A stretch of DNA of 64,000 nt. It comes from Haladaptatus sp. QDMS2. GTDB lineage: Archaea > Halobacteriota > Halobacteria > Halobacteriales > Halococcaceae. Position numbers and translations under genes: made by a program. Where the stretch lies: contig NZ_CP119791.1 of assembly GCF_029338295.1 (NCBI RefSeq), positions 558,001 to 622,000 on the forward strand. The letters are read 5' to 3'. The notes under the pieces were generated by a model. The model made no database searches. It was given only the letters and a program-made list of their open reading frames with translations, and was not told the DNA's origin. This document shows positions 17,709-25,754 of this stretch, one piece after another (the stretch's first letter is position 1; each line of letters begins with the position of its first letter).

Positions 17709-18140
17709 ATGGCTCCCGCGGGAACTCTCTCCGATACGTACCTCGCCGCCATCCAGCACGACCTCGCGGAGCTTCCGCCCGAGTCCACGCTGGTCGGCGT
17801 CGTCAGAAAGCCGACGCGCTGGTTTTCCGGCGCGGTCGATGAGAACATCCCCGAACTCGGCCCGCCCGACGCACTGCTTTCGGAAACCAAAATCCGACAG
17901 GAGGACATGAAGATGCAGGGCTTCTGTGACGAGGAGGCGCACAACGCGGCGTGGGAGGACTGTGATTTCGAGGCGAACTACCGCGAACACCTCCAGTCGG
18001 GGGAGGCACAGGAGGCGATGGCTCGGCTGCGTGAACGTCTCGACGCGGGGGAAAACCTCGCGCTCGTCTGTTTCGAGAATACCCAAAAGAAGCGGTGTCA
18101 CCGGACGATTCTCCGCGAAGAACTCGACGCGAATCGGTGA
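17709..18140 (+). CDS. DUF488-family protein
   Basis: A 143-residue protein if started at the ATG (17709); a GTG at 17694 would add five residues. The C-terminal signature LALVCFENTQKKRCHRTILR with the Cys-His-Arg triad is typical of DUF488, whose biochemical role is not established. TLVGVVRKPTRWFSG near the N-terminus fits the family's first strand. It ends one base before the convergent GTPase gene ends. Confidence 0.8.
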   Translation: MAPAGTLSDTYLAAIQHDLAELPPESTLVGVVRKPTRWFSGAVDENIPELGPPDALLSETKIRQEDMKMQGFCDEEAHNAAWEDCDFEANYREHLQSGEAQEAMARLRERLDAGENLALVCFENTQKKRCHRTILREELDANR

Positions 18141-19736
18141 TTACTCGACGACCTTCGTGACCGTCCCGACGCCCTTGCTCCGGCCCTCACGGAAGACGAA
18201 TCGCTGGCCGACTTCGACGTGATACGGACGGAACTTGAAGCGGACGCGAGTCTTCCCGGTGTCGCCGGGGAGCAACTGCCCCTCGTTTGGCGTGAACGTC
18301 ACCGTCTCGCTGATGGTCTCTAGGTGGATGACTGGTTCGTAGCCGTCGCCGATCCGCGTCGGGTGATTGAGCACCATCACCTCGGCTTCGAACTCGCGGA
18401 CGGCGGTCGGGGCGGCGTCCCGTCGGACGAGCACCATCCCGCGCTGGATGTCTCCTTCTTTGACCCCCTTGAGCGCGATGCCGACGATTCGCCCGGCCTT
18501 CGCGTGGTCGACGCGATGGTAGTGCATCTCGATAGAGCGCACCTCCACCTCTCGATACGTTCCGTCTGCCATCGGCCCGAGCAGCAACTCGTCGCCCGCA
18601 TCGACCGTCCCCGACCGGATGGTTCCCGAGGCGACGGGGCCGACGCCGACGACGTTGTACGAGCGGTCTACGTACATCGAGAAGTCACCCTCGCCGAAGG
18701 CTGTCTTCGGCAACTGTTCGAACATCCGGTCTAACAGGTCGAGGCCGGCCATCGTCACGGAACTCGTCCGCAGAATTGGGATGACCTGCGGGTTTATCTC
18801 CTCGATTGCGGCCTCGACGCCGTGGCGCGACACCGAGAGCGGCGTCTTTCCGGCCATGCGGAGCATTCGCTCGATTTCGTGTTCGACCTCGACGACGCGC
18901 TCGTCGCTCACGGCGTCGGCTTTCGTGATGGCGACGATGGTCGGGAGGTCCATCGCGAGCAGGACGCCGAGGTGTTCTTTCGTCGTCTTCGTGGGGCCGT
19001 CGTCCGCGGCGACGACGAGCAGGCCGTAGTCGAGTTTCTGCCCGACGAGGCCACGAATCGTCGTCCGGAGCCACGGTTCGTGCCCGACCGTGTCCACGAA
19101 GGAGACGAGGCGGTCTGCTCGCTCGACGATTTGGGCGCGTTCCTCCTTTCTGAACGGGTTGTGCATTCGGAGCGGCCCCTCGTCGGTGAAGCCGTAGACA
19201 CCGTAGGAGAGGTCAGCAGAGAGGCCGCGTTCGACTTCGTGTGGCTGGACGTCCAGATAGGCACGCGTGCCACCCTCGCCGTCGTCCGACTGGCCGGTGA
19301 CGAGCGACCCGACGAGCGTGCTCTTGCCGTGGTCTACGTGGCCTGCCGTGCCGACAACGATGTGTTCGTCGTCGGTTTCGAGAACTGCGCCTTCGAGGAT
19401 TGTGGCGACGCCGACGATGCCGCCGTTTATTCCCCAGGTCTGTACCGTCTCGATGTGCGCGCCTGCCTCTTCTGCCAGAAACGAGAGGACGTCCATCGAC
19501 TCCGCGAATGCGTCGGGTTCTAAGCCCGCCAGCCCGCCGTCGTCGGTGACGCCAACGACGTACAGCGCCTCGCCGTCCCCCGAGAGGACGCGGTGGCGCA
19601 GTTGCGCCGCGAGGCTTTCGAGCCGGCCACCTGCCAGATGCAGGTCCTTGCTGAGCCGTTCTTTGAACTCGACGTTCCCATCCTCCTGTTCACCGCGTTT
19701 GAGTGCGCTTTCGAGGATGGCCCGGTCGGGGCTCAT
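18141..19736 (-). CDS. GTPBP1-like translational GTPase
   Basis: A 531-residue EF-Tu-superfamily GTPase. An N-terminal domain of about 120 residues precedes the G domain with P-loop GTAGHVDHGKSTLVGS, G3 FVDTVGHE and G4 ITKAD, followed by domains 2 and 3 (VGVGPVASGTIRSGTVDAG and the C-terminal KFRPYHVEVGQRFVFREGRS). Start MSPDRAILESALKRGEQEDG at 19736 is preferred to an upstream ATG. Mammalian relatives act in mRNA decay and ribosome rescue; the archaeal role is unproven. Confidence 0.88.
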   Translation of the reverse strand: MSPDRAILESALKRGEQEDGNVEFKERLSKDLHLAGGRLESLAAQLRHRVLSGDGEALYVVGVTDDGGLAGLEPDAFAESMDVLSFLAEEAGAHIETVQTWGINGGIVGVATILEGAVLETDDEHIVVGTAGHVDHGKSTLVGSLVTGQSDDGEGGTRAYLDVQPHEVERGLSADLSYGVYGFTDEGPLRMHNPFRKEERAQIVERADRLVSFVDTVGHEPWLRTTIRGLVGQKLDYGLLVVAADDGPTKTTKEHLGVLLAMDLPTIVAITKADAVSDERVVEVEHEIERMLRMAGKTPLSVSRHGVEAAIEEINPQVIPILRTSSVTMAGLDLLDRMFEQLPKTAFGEGDFSMYVDRSYNVVGVGPVASGTIRSGTVDAGDELLLGPMADGTYREVEVRSIEMHYHRVDHAKAGRIVGIALKGVKEGDIQRGMVLVRRDAAPTAVREFEAEVMVLNHPTRIGDGYEPVIHLETISETVTFTPNEGQLLPGDTGKTRVRFKFRPYHVEVGQRFVFREGRSKGVGTVTKVVE

Positions 19737-19829
19737 GCCCTCAGTTAGTTCACCGTCGAAGAAAAGTGTTGTCAGGTGTGTTAACAATAGTCATTCAAAC
19801 CGATACCCGAGACACTGGCTTACACCCAG

Positions 19830-20498
19830 TTACGCGAGAATCTGGTCGATGGCTTCGAGAAAACCGTCGCCGTAGGCCCCGTCGGTGACCGAATCGGCCG
19901 CAGCCTTCGCCTGCTCGTCAGCGTTAGCCATGGCGAACGACCGGCCCACGACCTCGAAGGTGGACACGTCGTTCTCAGAATCGCCGATTGCGACGAAGTC
20001 CTCGGGGTCGAGGCCGAGGTGGGCCGCCGCGACGGTGAGCGCCTTCCCCTTGCTCATCTCGGTGTCCTTTACGTGGTAGGCAAAGCCCGTATCGACCACT
20101 TCGAGGCCGTGTCGTTCGGCGATTTCGTAGAGTGGTTCTTTCGGCGAGTCGAGTGAGACGGCGACTTCCGTCTCCCGCCAGCGGTTGACGAAGTCCGGCT
20201 TCCCCCAGCCGAGGTCGTAGCCGGCTTCGACGTACTCGTCTGCGACGGCCTGTGCGCCCTCGCGGTTGCCGAGGTGTTCGAGCAAGCTTTCTGCGGCAAC
20301 CACACCGCCGTTTTCGGCGATGACGCGAATCGGAATCCCGATGAAATCACAGAGGCCGACAGGGTACGGCAGGGCCTTCCCGGTCGCGATGACGACGGGG
20401 GCGTCCCACCCGCGAATGACGGGAAACACCCGTTCGTCGAGAGACCGGTCTGCACGACTCAGCGTACCGTCGATGTCGAGGACGAGCGGCGGAACCAT
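19830..20498 (-). CDS. Archaeal-type phosphoglycolate phosphatase (HAD)
   Basis: A 222-residue HAD phosphatase of the archaeal PGPase/sucrose-phosphatase-like class. Motif I is VLDIDGTLS, motif II VIATGKA, and motif III/IV residues lie in KGKALTVAAAHLGL and IGDSENDVSTFEV. The C2-type cap spans about 80-150. It likely dephosphorylates 2-phosphoglycolate; other small phosphosugars are possible. It is monocistronic by context. Confidence 0.87.
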   Translation of the reverse strand: MVPPLVLDIDGTLSRADRSLDERVFPVIRGWDAPVVIATGKALPYPVGLCDFIGIPIRVIAENGGVVAAESLLEHLGNREGAQAVADEYVEAGYDLGWGKPDFVNRWRETEVAVSLDSPKEPLYEIAERHGLEVVDTGFAYHVKDTEMSKGKALTVAAAHLGLDPEDFVAIGDSENDVSTFEVVGRSFAMANADEQAKAAADSVTDGAYGDGFLEAIDQILA

Positions 20499-20559
20499 AC
20501 CGCAAACTGTGTGCCCAGCGGCTTACAGGTTTCCGCTTTCGCCGAAAAAGAAGCGGTGC

Positions 20560-21933
20560 TCAGTTCGCGCGGAAGGTACCGAGCGTCTCGAAGCTCGAGC
20601 CCTGTGGGCCGGTCCAGAGGACGGTGAGTTCCGTCCCTGCGTTCACAGCGTACTTCGTGGTGTGGGAGTCGCCCGCCTTGATGGCGCTACCCGAGGGCAT
20701 CCAAAACTCGAACTGGTCGTAGCCCTCGTCGTCTACGTACTCGAGATAGAGCACGTCGGTCACGTGGTCGCCACCCTGGTGGGTGACGGTGACCGTCCCG
20801 TCGGTGTTCTGTTCGAAACTGAACGAGACGGCGGGGACTTCCACGTCGCTTCCACTGGAGCCGTCGACGTAGCTGCCGCCGGAGCCGCCCATGAAGCCGC
20901 CGTCGGTCTCCTCTAAGTCTTCCCAGAGCGATTTGGTGTCCACGTCCGTGGTCACGACGACTGCCCGTCCGTCCTTGCTCACGGTGATTTCCGCGGTGTT
21001 CTCCTCGAACTCCTCGGATTCCTCTTTCATGCGCTCGATGAGGGCTTCGACGTTTTCGGCGCTCGCAGCCTCTTCTTCGTCGTAGACGAGGACGATTTTG
21101 TTCTCGGTCGTCTCGCCGTTGATGGTCGCACCCCAGCCCATCGCCTCTAAGTCGTCGAGAACAGCCTTGATTTCCTTTTCCTCGTCTGGGACCCAGTCCT
21201 TGAGGAGGCTGACTTCGAGGTTGAGGCCAATGGCCATCGTCGCGTCGCCGAGTTCCATCATCAGCGTCCTCGCGTTGTCGTTCGCGTCGTAGTACCGCTC
21301 TACGTCGCCCGCGTCGGACTGGACCATCTGTTTGATGGTCGTCTCTGCGCGCACGTCAGCGTCGAGGAGCATGCCGAGCAACAGGTTCTCGTCGCCGACG
21401 GCGAGGGTGCCGGACATGACTGCCTCAGACTCGCCGGACATCCCGTAGCCGTAGGGCGTCTCGTAGCTGTAGAGCGTGTACCCCTCGTAGGTGGACTTTG
21501 AGAGTTCCTCACCCGAGTTCTCCATCTCGGCTTCGATTTCGTCGACGATGGCCTTGCCGTTGAACTTACCCGAGACGACCATCGACATGCCTCCGCGGCT
21601 GAAGTCGGTCTCCGCGTAGCCGATTGCGGTGACGTGCTTCATCGCCTTGACGTCGACCGAGTCGATCTCATTGTCGAGTTCTTCGAGCCCCTCGAACAGT
21701 TCTGGTGGGAGCTGTTCTTCGTTCTCGTAGAAGCTCTGGACGTTGAGTGAGGCGAACAGGTGGTTATCGACGTTGAGGACTGCCTCTGGATCGTATAACC
21801 ACGTCGAATAGGATGGCGGACCTCCCGCATTCCCCCCAATGTCTTCGAGTTGCGTGCAACCTGCTAGAGAACCAATGGACGCGAGTGCGAATGTAGCTCC
21901 CCCGGCTTTCAAAAAGTTTCGTCGCGATGCCAT
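20560..21933 (-). CDS. Tat-exported lipoprotein with pilin-like C-terminal domain
   Basis: A 457-residue secreted protein. The Tat motif SRRNFLKAGG is followed by a hydrophobic stretch and lipobox LAGC, with C26 the lipidated residue. The central part (about 40-340) is acidic and has no recognised enzyme motif. The last 95 or so residues (TVTVTHQGGDHVTDVLYLEY ... TELTVLWTGPQGSSF) resemble the beta domain of archaeal type IV pilins. Start MASRR is chosen for the signal peptide; an ATG three codons earlier exists. Confidence 0.75.
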   Translation of the reverse strand: MASRRNFLKAGGATFALASIGSLAGCTQLEDIGGNAGGPPSYSTWLYDPEAVLNVDNHLFASLNVQSFYENEEQLPPELFEGLEELDNEIDSVDVKAMKHVTAIGYAETDFSRGGMSMVVSGKFNGKAIVDEIEAEMENSGEELSKSTYEGYTLYSYETPYGYGMSGESEAVMSGTLAVGDENLLLGMLLDADVRAETTIKQMVQSDAGDVERYYDANDNARTLMMELGDATMAIGLNLEVSLLKDWVPDEEKEIKAVLDDLEAMGWGATINGETTENKIVLVYDEEEAASAENVEALIERMKEESEEFEENTAEITVSKDGRAVVVTTDVDTKSLWEDLEETDGGFMGGSGGSYVDGSSGSDVEVPAVSFSFEQNTDGTVTVTHQGGDHVTDVLYLEYVDDEGYDQFEFWMPSGSAIKAGDSHTTKYAVNAGTELTVLWTGPQGSSFETLGTFRAN

Positions 21934-21940
21934 ACATGTC

Positions 21941-22019
21941 ATTCAACTTCAGTTATTATATATTTATTCATTCTCCAAAAATTATATATATGGAATAGTA
22001 ATGTGCGAGACTATTTAGC
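21941..22019. promoter_or_regulatory. AT-rich promoter region of the lipoprotein gene
   Basis: An unusually A/T-rich stretch for this genome, with TATATATTTATT and ATTATATATATGG runs. It lies upstream of the minus-strand lipoprotein gene and just past the stop of the upstream J-domain gene. It is likely to hold the lipoprotein promoter. The several TATA-like boxes prevent naming one. Confidence 0.5.
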
Positions 22020-22520
22020 TTAATTTTTAGAGAGGCGTTCGTACGCGGCGGTCACCCGTTTGAACGCCTCTTCGCTGCCGCGCTCGGTGTCGGGATGGGT
22101 CTCCTTTACGCGTTTTCGGTAGGCCTGTTTCACGCTTGCTTCGTCTGCACCGGGTTCGAGGCCGAGCACACGGTAGGCGTCTGCGAGCGACTGTTGGTTG
22201 CGCGACGGCGGCCGTCCCACGCGCCCGCGGGTTTGCGCCCCCTGTCTTCTACCCTGTCTCGGTCCCTGCCACTGCTGGCGCGGGCCGGCACCGAAGCCAC
22301 CGCGCTCCTGGCGCGGGGGGCGTCGCGCCGCGTTGGCCTGTCGGTGGACCTGCTCCTGGAGTTTCCCGGACGCGTGGAACCAGAGCAGATACGTCGTCGC
22401 ACCGAACAGCGCCGCCGCCACGAGCATCGCGGGCGAGAAGACGAAACTGAGCACCAGAAACAGCACCGTCATGCCCGCGAAGACGGAGACGAGTCCGATG
22501 AGGAGCCGCGACTGTGTCAC
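22020..22520 (-). CDS. Membrane-anchored J-domain protein
   Basis: A 166-residue protein. Two membrane helices occupy about 6-48, a basic Gln/Arg/Gly-rich linker about 60-108, and a C-terminal J domain about 110-166 carries the HPD triad in KRVKETHPDTERG. J domains stimulate the ATPase of Hsp70/DnaK; the anchor suggests action at the membrane. It lacks the zinc and peptide-binding domains of DnaJ proper, so it is a J-domain-only co-chaperone. Confidence 0.87.
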   Translation of the reverse strand: MTQSRLLIGLVSVFAGMTVLFLVLSFVFSPAMLVAAALFGATTYLLWFHASGKLQEQVHRQANAARRPPRQERGGFGAGPRQQWQGPRQGRRQGAQTRGRVGRPPSRNQQSLADAYRVLGLEPGADEASVKQAYRKRVKETHPDTERGSEEAFKRVTAAYERLSKN

Positions 22521-22596
22521 GCCTATGCATTCGGCCTACACGACCCTAAAGTTCTCGCCCATCACAGTCAAGTGGCGGGCTGTGGTAGGTTTACAC

Positions 22597-22818
22597 ATGT
22601 CCGTCTCCGGTACCTGCCAGATCTGTGGGGAGCGCGAAATCACGGACGACTGTGGCCGTTGTGGTCGACTCGTCTGTGACGTCCACTTCGACGAGTCGCT
22701 CGGGTACTGCACCGAGTGCGCCACGGAGGTTCGCGGCGCGAAAGAACCGACGCCACAGCGCCAGCCTGACGACGACGACGATATCTTCCCGGACGAAGTC
22801 GAGAGACACCAGAGTTAG
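22597..22818 (+). CDS. Small zinc-ribbon/B-box-like protein
   Basis: A 73-residue protein starting MSVSGTCQICGEREITDDCG. Four CxxC-type pairs (CQIC, CGRC, C27 with His, CTEC) give eight potential zinc ligands, resembling the AN1/B-box-like arrangement of haloarchaeal small zinc-finger proteins. The C-terminus is acidic. Longer upstream in-frame extensions overlap the divergent J-domain gene and are rejected. Its stop overlaps the convergent pyrF stop by four bases. Function unknown. Confidence 0.85.
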   Translation: MSVSGTCQICGEREITDDCGRCGRLVCDVHFDESLGYCTECATEVRGAKEPTPQRQPDDDDDIFPDEVERHQS

Positions 22819-23615
22819 GGACGATATCGGTTCAACCGCTTTTTCAGCCGCTTTGCCGCCTCACCGGCGGCTTTGTCGAACGTTTCGCCCTCGCCAGCGA
22901 AGATAATACCCCGCGAGGAGTTTACGAGGCCGACGCCGTCTGCGAGGCCGAACTCGACCGCCGCCTCGGCGTCACCACCCTGTGCGCCCACGCCGGGGAC
23001 GAGAAACGGAATGTCCGGAACCTGCTCGCGGACGGTTTCGAGGTCCTCCTGCGTCGTCGCCCCCACCACGAGGCCGACGTTTCCATTGGCGTTCCAGAGG
23101 TCGGCGAGGGCGGCCACGCGCTCGTAGAGTTTCTCGCCAGAGTCGAGCGTGAGGTTCTGTAAATCTGCTCCGCCGGGGTTCGAGGTGCGACAGAGGACGA
23201 ACACGCCCTTTTCTGCCTGCGAGAGGAACGGTTCGAGCGTGTCGCGGCCCATGTAGGGGTTTACCGTGATGGCGTCTGCGTCGTCTAAGAGCTTCGCGTA
23301 CTTTCGGGCAGTGTTCCCGATGTCGCCGCGTTTCGCGTCCAAGAGGACGGGGACGTCCTTCCCGTGTGCGTACGCGATGGTCTCTTTGAGTGCCAACCAC
23401 CCGTCGCGGTCCTCGTAGAACGCCGCGTTCGGCTTGTACGCGACGGCGTGTTCGTGCGTCGCGTCGATGATGCGCCGGTTGAACGCCCACCGGGGCAGGT
23501 CGTACTCCTGAAGGTGGTCGGGGATGCGGTCTGCGTCCGCGTCGAGTCCCACGCACACGACGCTGTCCTTGGATTCGATACCCCGGGCAACCCAGTCGAA
23601 GAAGGCCTCGGTCAT
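22815..23615 (-). CDS. pyrF: Orotidine 5'-phosphate decarboxylase (type 2)
   Basis: A 266-residue enzyme that makes UMP from OMP in pyrimidine synthesis. Start MTEAFFDWVARGIESKDSVV at 23615 is preferred over an upstream ATG. Substrate and catalytic motifs are VCVGLDADADRIP, the Lys/Asp block DAKRGDIGNTARKY, and the phosphate-binding PGVGAQGGD. The sequence belongs to the longer, bacterial-like type 2 group used by haloarchaea. It is convergent with the zinc-ribbon gene. Confidence 0.95.
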   Translation of the reverse strand: MTEAFFDWVARGIESKDSVVCVGLDADADRIPDHLQEYDLPRWAFNRRIIDATHEHAVAYKPNAAFYEDRDGWLALKETIAYAHGKDVPVLLDAKRGDIGNTARKYAKLLDDADAITVNPYMGRDTLEPFLSQAEKGVFVLCRTSNPGGADLQNLTLDSGEKLYERVAALADLWNANGNVGLVVGATTQEDLETVREQVPDIPFLVPGVGAQGGDAEAAVEFGLADGVGLVNSSRGIIFAGEGETFDKAAGEAAKRLKKRLNRYRP

Positions 23616-23694
23616 AGAATAGGGTCGTTCGGGGGGCTTTACCAGTGTATCCCTTCGCGGCAGATTCAACTGTGTGGCCCGCTTTCACTCGTAT

Positions 23695-24348
23695 ATGATA
23701 CGCGCGGTCGGGTTCGACCTCGACTATACCCTCGCCGTTCCGGAACGCGACCGACAGACGCTGCTTCACGAGGCCGCAGCGGCCGTCGATGCTCCCCAAC
23801 TCTCTCGGCAGGCCTATCTGGACGCCCACCGACGCAACCTCTCGAACGAGACGCGCGAACCCATCTTCGCAGACCTCCTCGCCGACCACGAAACGCAGGT
23901 TTCGCCCGCCGACCTCTCTGCGGCCTACCGGAACGCAATCAATAACGCGCTCGTCCCGGTGTCGGGTGCGAAGCGGCTGGTCGATACCCTCCGGAAATCC
24001 TACCGCGTCGGTCTCCTCACCGACGGCCCCATCGTCGCCCAGCAGGCGAAACTGGAACGGCTCGGCTGGCAGAACCTCTTCGACGCGACGCTCATCAGCG
24101 GGGCGCTTCCCGCTGGCAAACCCGACGGGCGCGCCTTCCGCGCGCTGCTCGCTGAACTCGACGCGGAACCGGCGGAGACCGTCTACATCGGTGACCATCC
24201 CGACCTCGACGTGCAGGGCGCGAAGGAAATGGCAATGTACGCGGTCCACGTCGTCGGCCCCGACGAGGAGCCATCTCCCGTCGCAGACGCGGTCATCGAC
24301 CGCGCCGACCTGGTCGAGACGCTGCCGAAAGTGCTGAAATCGTTCTAA
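23695..24348 (+). CDS. HAD-superfamily hydrolase
   Basis: A 217-residue protein. Motif I is GFDLDYTLA, motif II TDGP, the motif III lysine lies in KPDGRAF, and motif IV is YIGDHPDLDVQGAKEM. The cap between about 18 and 90 is helical. Start MIRAVGFDLDYTL is chosen because it places motif I next to the N-terminus as in relatives. The substrate is unknown. It is divergent from pyrF. Confidence 0.88.
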   Translation: MIRAVGFDLDYTLAVPERDRQTLLHEAAAAVDAPQLSRQAYLDAHRRNLSNETREPIFADLLADHETQVSPADLSAAYRNAINNALVPVSGAKRLVDTLRKSYRVGLLTDGPIVAQQAKLERLGWQNLFDATLISGALPAGKPDGRAFRALLAELDAEPAETVYIGDHPDLDVQGAKEMAMYAVHVVGPDEEPSPVADAVIDRADLVETLPKVLKSF

Positions 24349-24729
24349 TCAGGCCTCGACGGCCGCGGCGAACACGTCGAGAATCCATTTGACTTGCGCC
24401 CCGTCCTCGATGAAAACCAGTGCTTTCGGCGGTTCGGTCGCCTTCGGGCGCACGCGAAGGTTCGCTTCGTCCGCACTCGCCACAACCGCGTCCAGTCCAA
24501 CCTCGAATTCGACGTGTGCCCGGTCGGGGTGGACGAACACCCGGGCGATGTGCTCGCCGTCGCGTTCGACGTCGTACGCCCGGGCGAGGTCCGAGAGCGG
24601 TCGCAGGTCGGCTGCGGCTACTGCGTTCGTCACCACGAGCGGGCCGAGGGGGCCCTGTTCGTGCCCCTCCAGTTCCGAGGCGAGCAACTGCGCGAGGCGG
24701 ATGCCGTCTGTCTCGCGTTCTTTGACCAT
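24349..24729 (-). CDS. Conserved haloarchaeal hypothetical protein
   Basis: A 126-residue soluble acidic protein, MVKERETDGIRLAQLLASEL. The N-terminal helical part and the beta-rich remainder (DGEHIARVFVHPDRAHVEFE) contain no motif I recognise. It ends directly after the convergent HAD gene stop and starts 32 bases after the end of the DUF2240 gene, so it may be co-transcribed with it. Confidence 0.72.
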   Translation of the reverse strand: MVKERETDGIRLAQLLASELEGHEQGPLGPLVVTNAVAAADLRPLSDLARAYDVERDGEHIARVFVHPDRAHVEFEVGLDAVVASADEANLRVRPKATEPPKALVFIEDGAQVKWILDVFAAAVEA

Positions 24730-24761
24730 GGTTCGTCCACGTCGCGGGGCGGTTTATGCCT

Positions 24762-25202
24762 TCAGAGTTCTCCCAGCGCCGCCTTCGCTTCCGCGTCCAC
24801 GGCGACGCCTCGGCGGTGGGCGAAGAGGACGGCCGCCGTCTCGATTGTCACGCCCAGCTCCCGCTGGAGTTCGTTGACCGCGGCGACGGCTTCCTGTTTA
24901 CTGTGACCGTCCGCGATGAGGTGGTCTAATATCTTCTCGAAGGTAGACCGCTCTTGAAGGAGACTCGCGTCGGGGGCGAAGTTATCGGGAATCGTCACGT
25001 CGTCCGGGTCGAACTCACAGATGAGCGTGCCGTCGTCACGGCTGAGCAGGCCCTGGCTCACGGCGATGTCCACGAGCCGTTTCGCCTGGTCAGGAGAGAA
25101 CCAGTCGCGGTCGAGCGAGAGGGCGACGACGAACTCGCTCTCTGCGAGTTTGCGCTTTCCTTTCGTGCGAAACGGTGCGGCGGCGGCTACCCGGAGACTC
25201 AT
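24762..25202 (-). CDS. DUF2240-family protein
   Basis: A 146-residue archaeal protein with the DUF2240 start MSLRVAAAAPFRTKGKRKLA. A winged-helix-like N-terminal segment (FVVALSLDRDWFSPDQAKRL) is followed by a helical C-terminus (HLIADGHSKQEAVAAVNELQ). The role is unestablished; the fold suggests nucleic acid or protein binding, by inference only. It is divergent from eS8. Confidence 0.82.
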   Translation of the reverse strand: MSLRVAAAAPFRTKGKRKLAESEFVVALSLDRDWFSPDQAKRLVDIAVSQGLLSRDDGTLICEFDPDDVTIPDNFAPDASLLQERSTFEKILDHLIADGHSKQEAVAAVNELQRELGVTIETAAVLFAHRRGVAVDAEAKAALGEL

Positions 25203-25333
25203 CGTTTGTGACGACTTTCACGCGCCGGCGTAAGTTTGCCGGTGTCCACCGGTCGCGCGGGCCAAACGCGGGCCAGGCGAGCGTAGCGGTGCGAGTCGTG
25301 CGATTCAAGTACTCCGTTTGCCATTGATGGGAT

Positions 25334-25708
25334 ATGAAAGACCAGGGACGCTCCATGCGCAAACGCACGGGTGGGCGACGTCGCCCGTTCCGTAACAAGA
25401 AAAAGCACGAACTCGGCCGCCAGCCGACCGAGACGCACGTCGGCGAGCCGAAGTTCCGCGTGGTCGAAGGCCGCGGGAACACCGAAAAGCTTCGCGCCAT
25501 CGCGACGAACGCCGTCACCATCGCGAAGGGCGACGGCTCCTCCGTCTCCGCGACCATCCAGAACGTCAAAGAAAACAACTCCGACCCGAACTACGCCCGT
25601 CGTAACATCATCACGAAGGGCGCAATCCTCGTCACGAACGAGGGCGAAGTCCGCGTCACCTCCCGTCCCGGTCAGGACGGACAGGTAAACGGCGTCATCG
25701 TCGAATAA
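25334..25708 (+). CDS. rps8e: Small ribosomal subunit protein eS8
   Basis: A 124-residue archaeal/eukaryotic 30S protein. The basic start MKDQGRSMRKRTGGRRRPFR and the C-terminal KGAILVTNEGEVRVTSRPGQ segment match the family. It stands alone rather than in a ribosomal operon, as is usual in haloarchaea. Length is normal. Confidence 0.96.
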   Translation: MKDQGRSMRKRTGGRRRPFRNKKKHELGRQPTETHVGEPKFRVVEGRGNTEKLRAIATNAVTIAKGDGSSVSATIQNVKENNSDPNYARRNIITKGAILVTNEGEVRVTSRPGQDGQVNGVIVE

Positions 25709-25754
25709 CCGCTCGAATTTCTCTTCACTTTCCGTTCGTCGAGCGACAGCCCTC

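Noticed and set aside
22972-24249. A 425-residue minus-strand open frame
   Set aside because: It lies in the wrong frame of pyrF and antisense to the HAD gene; both real genes have complete motifs. GC-rich codon bias produces such shadows.
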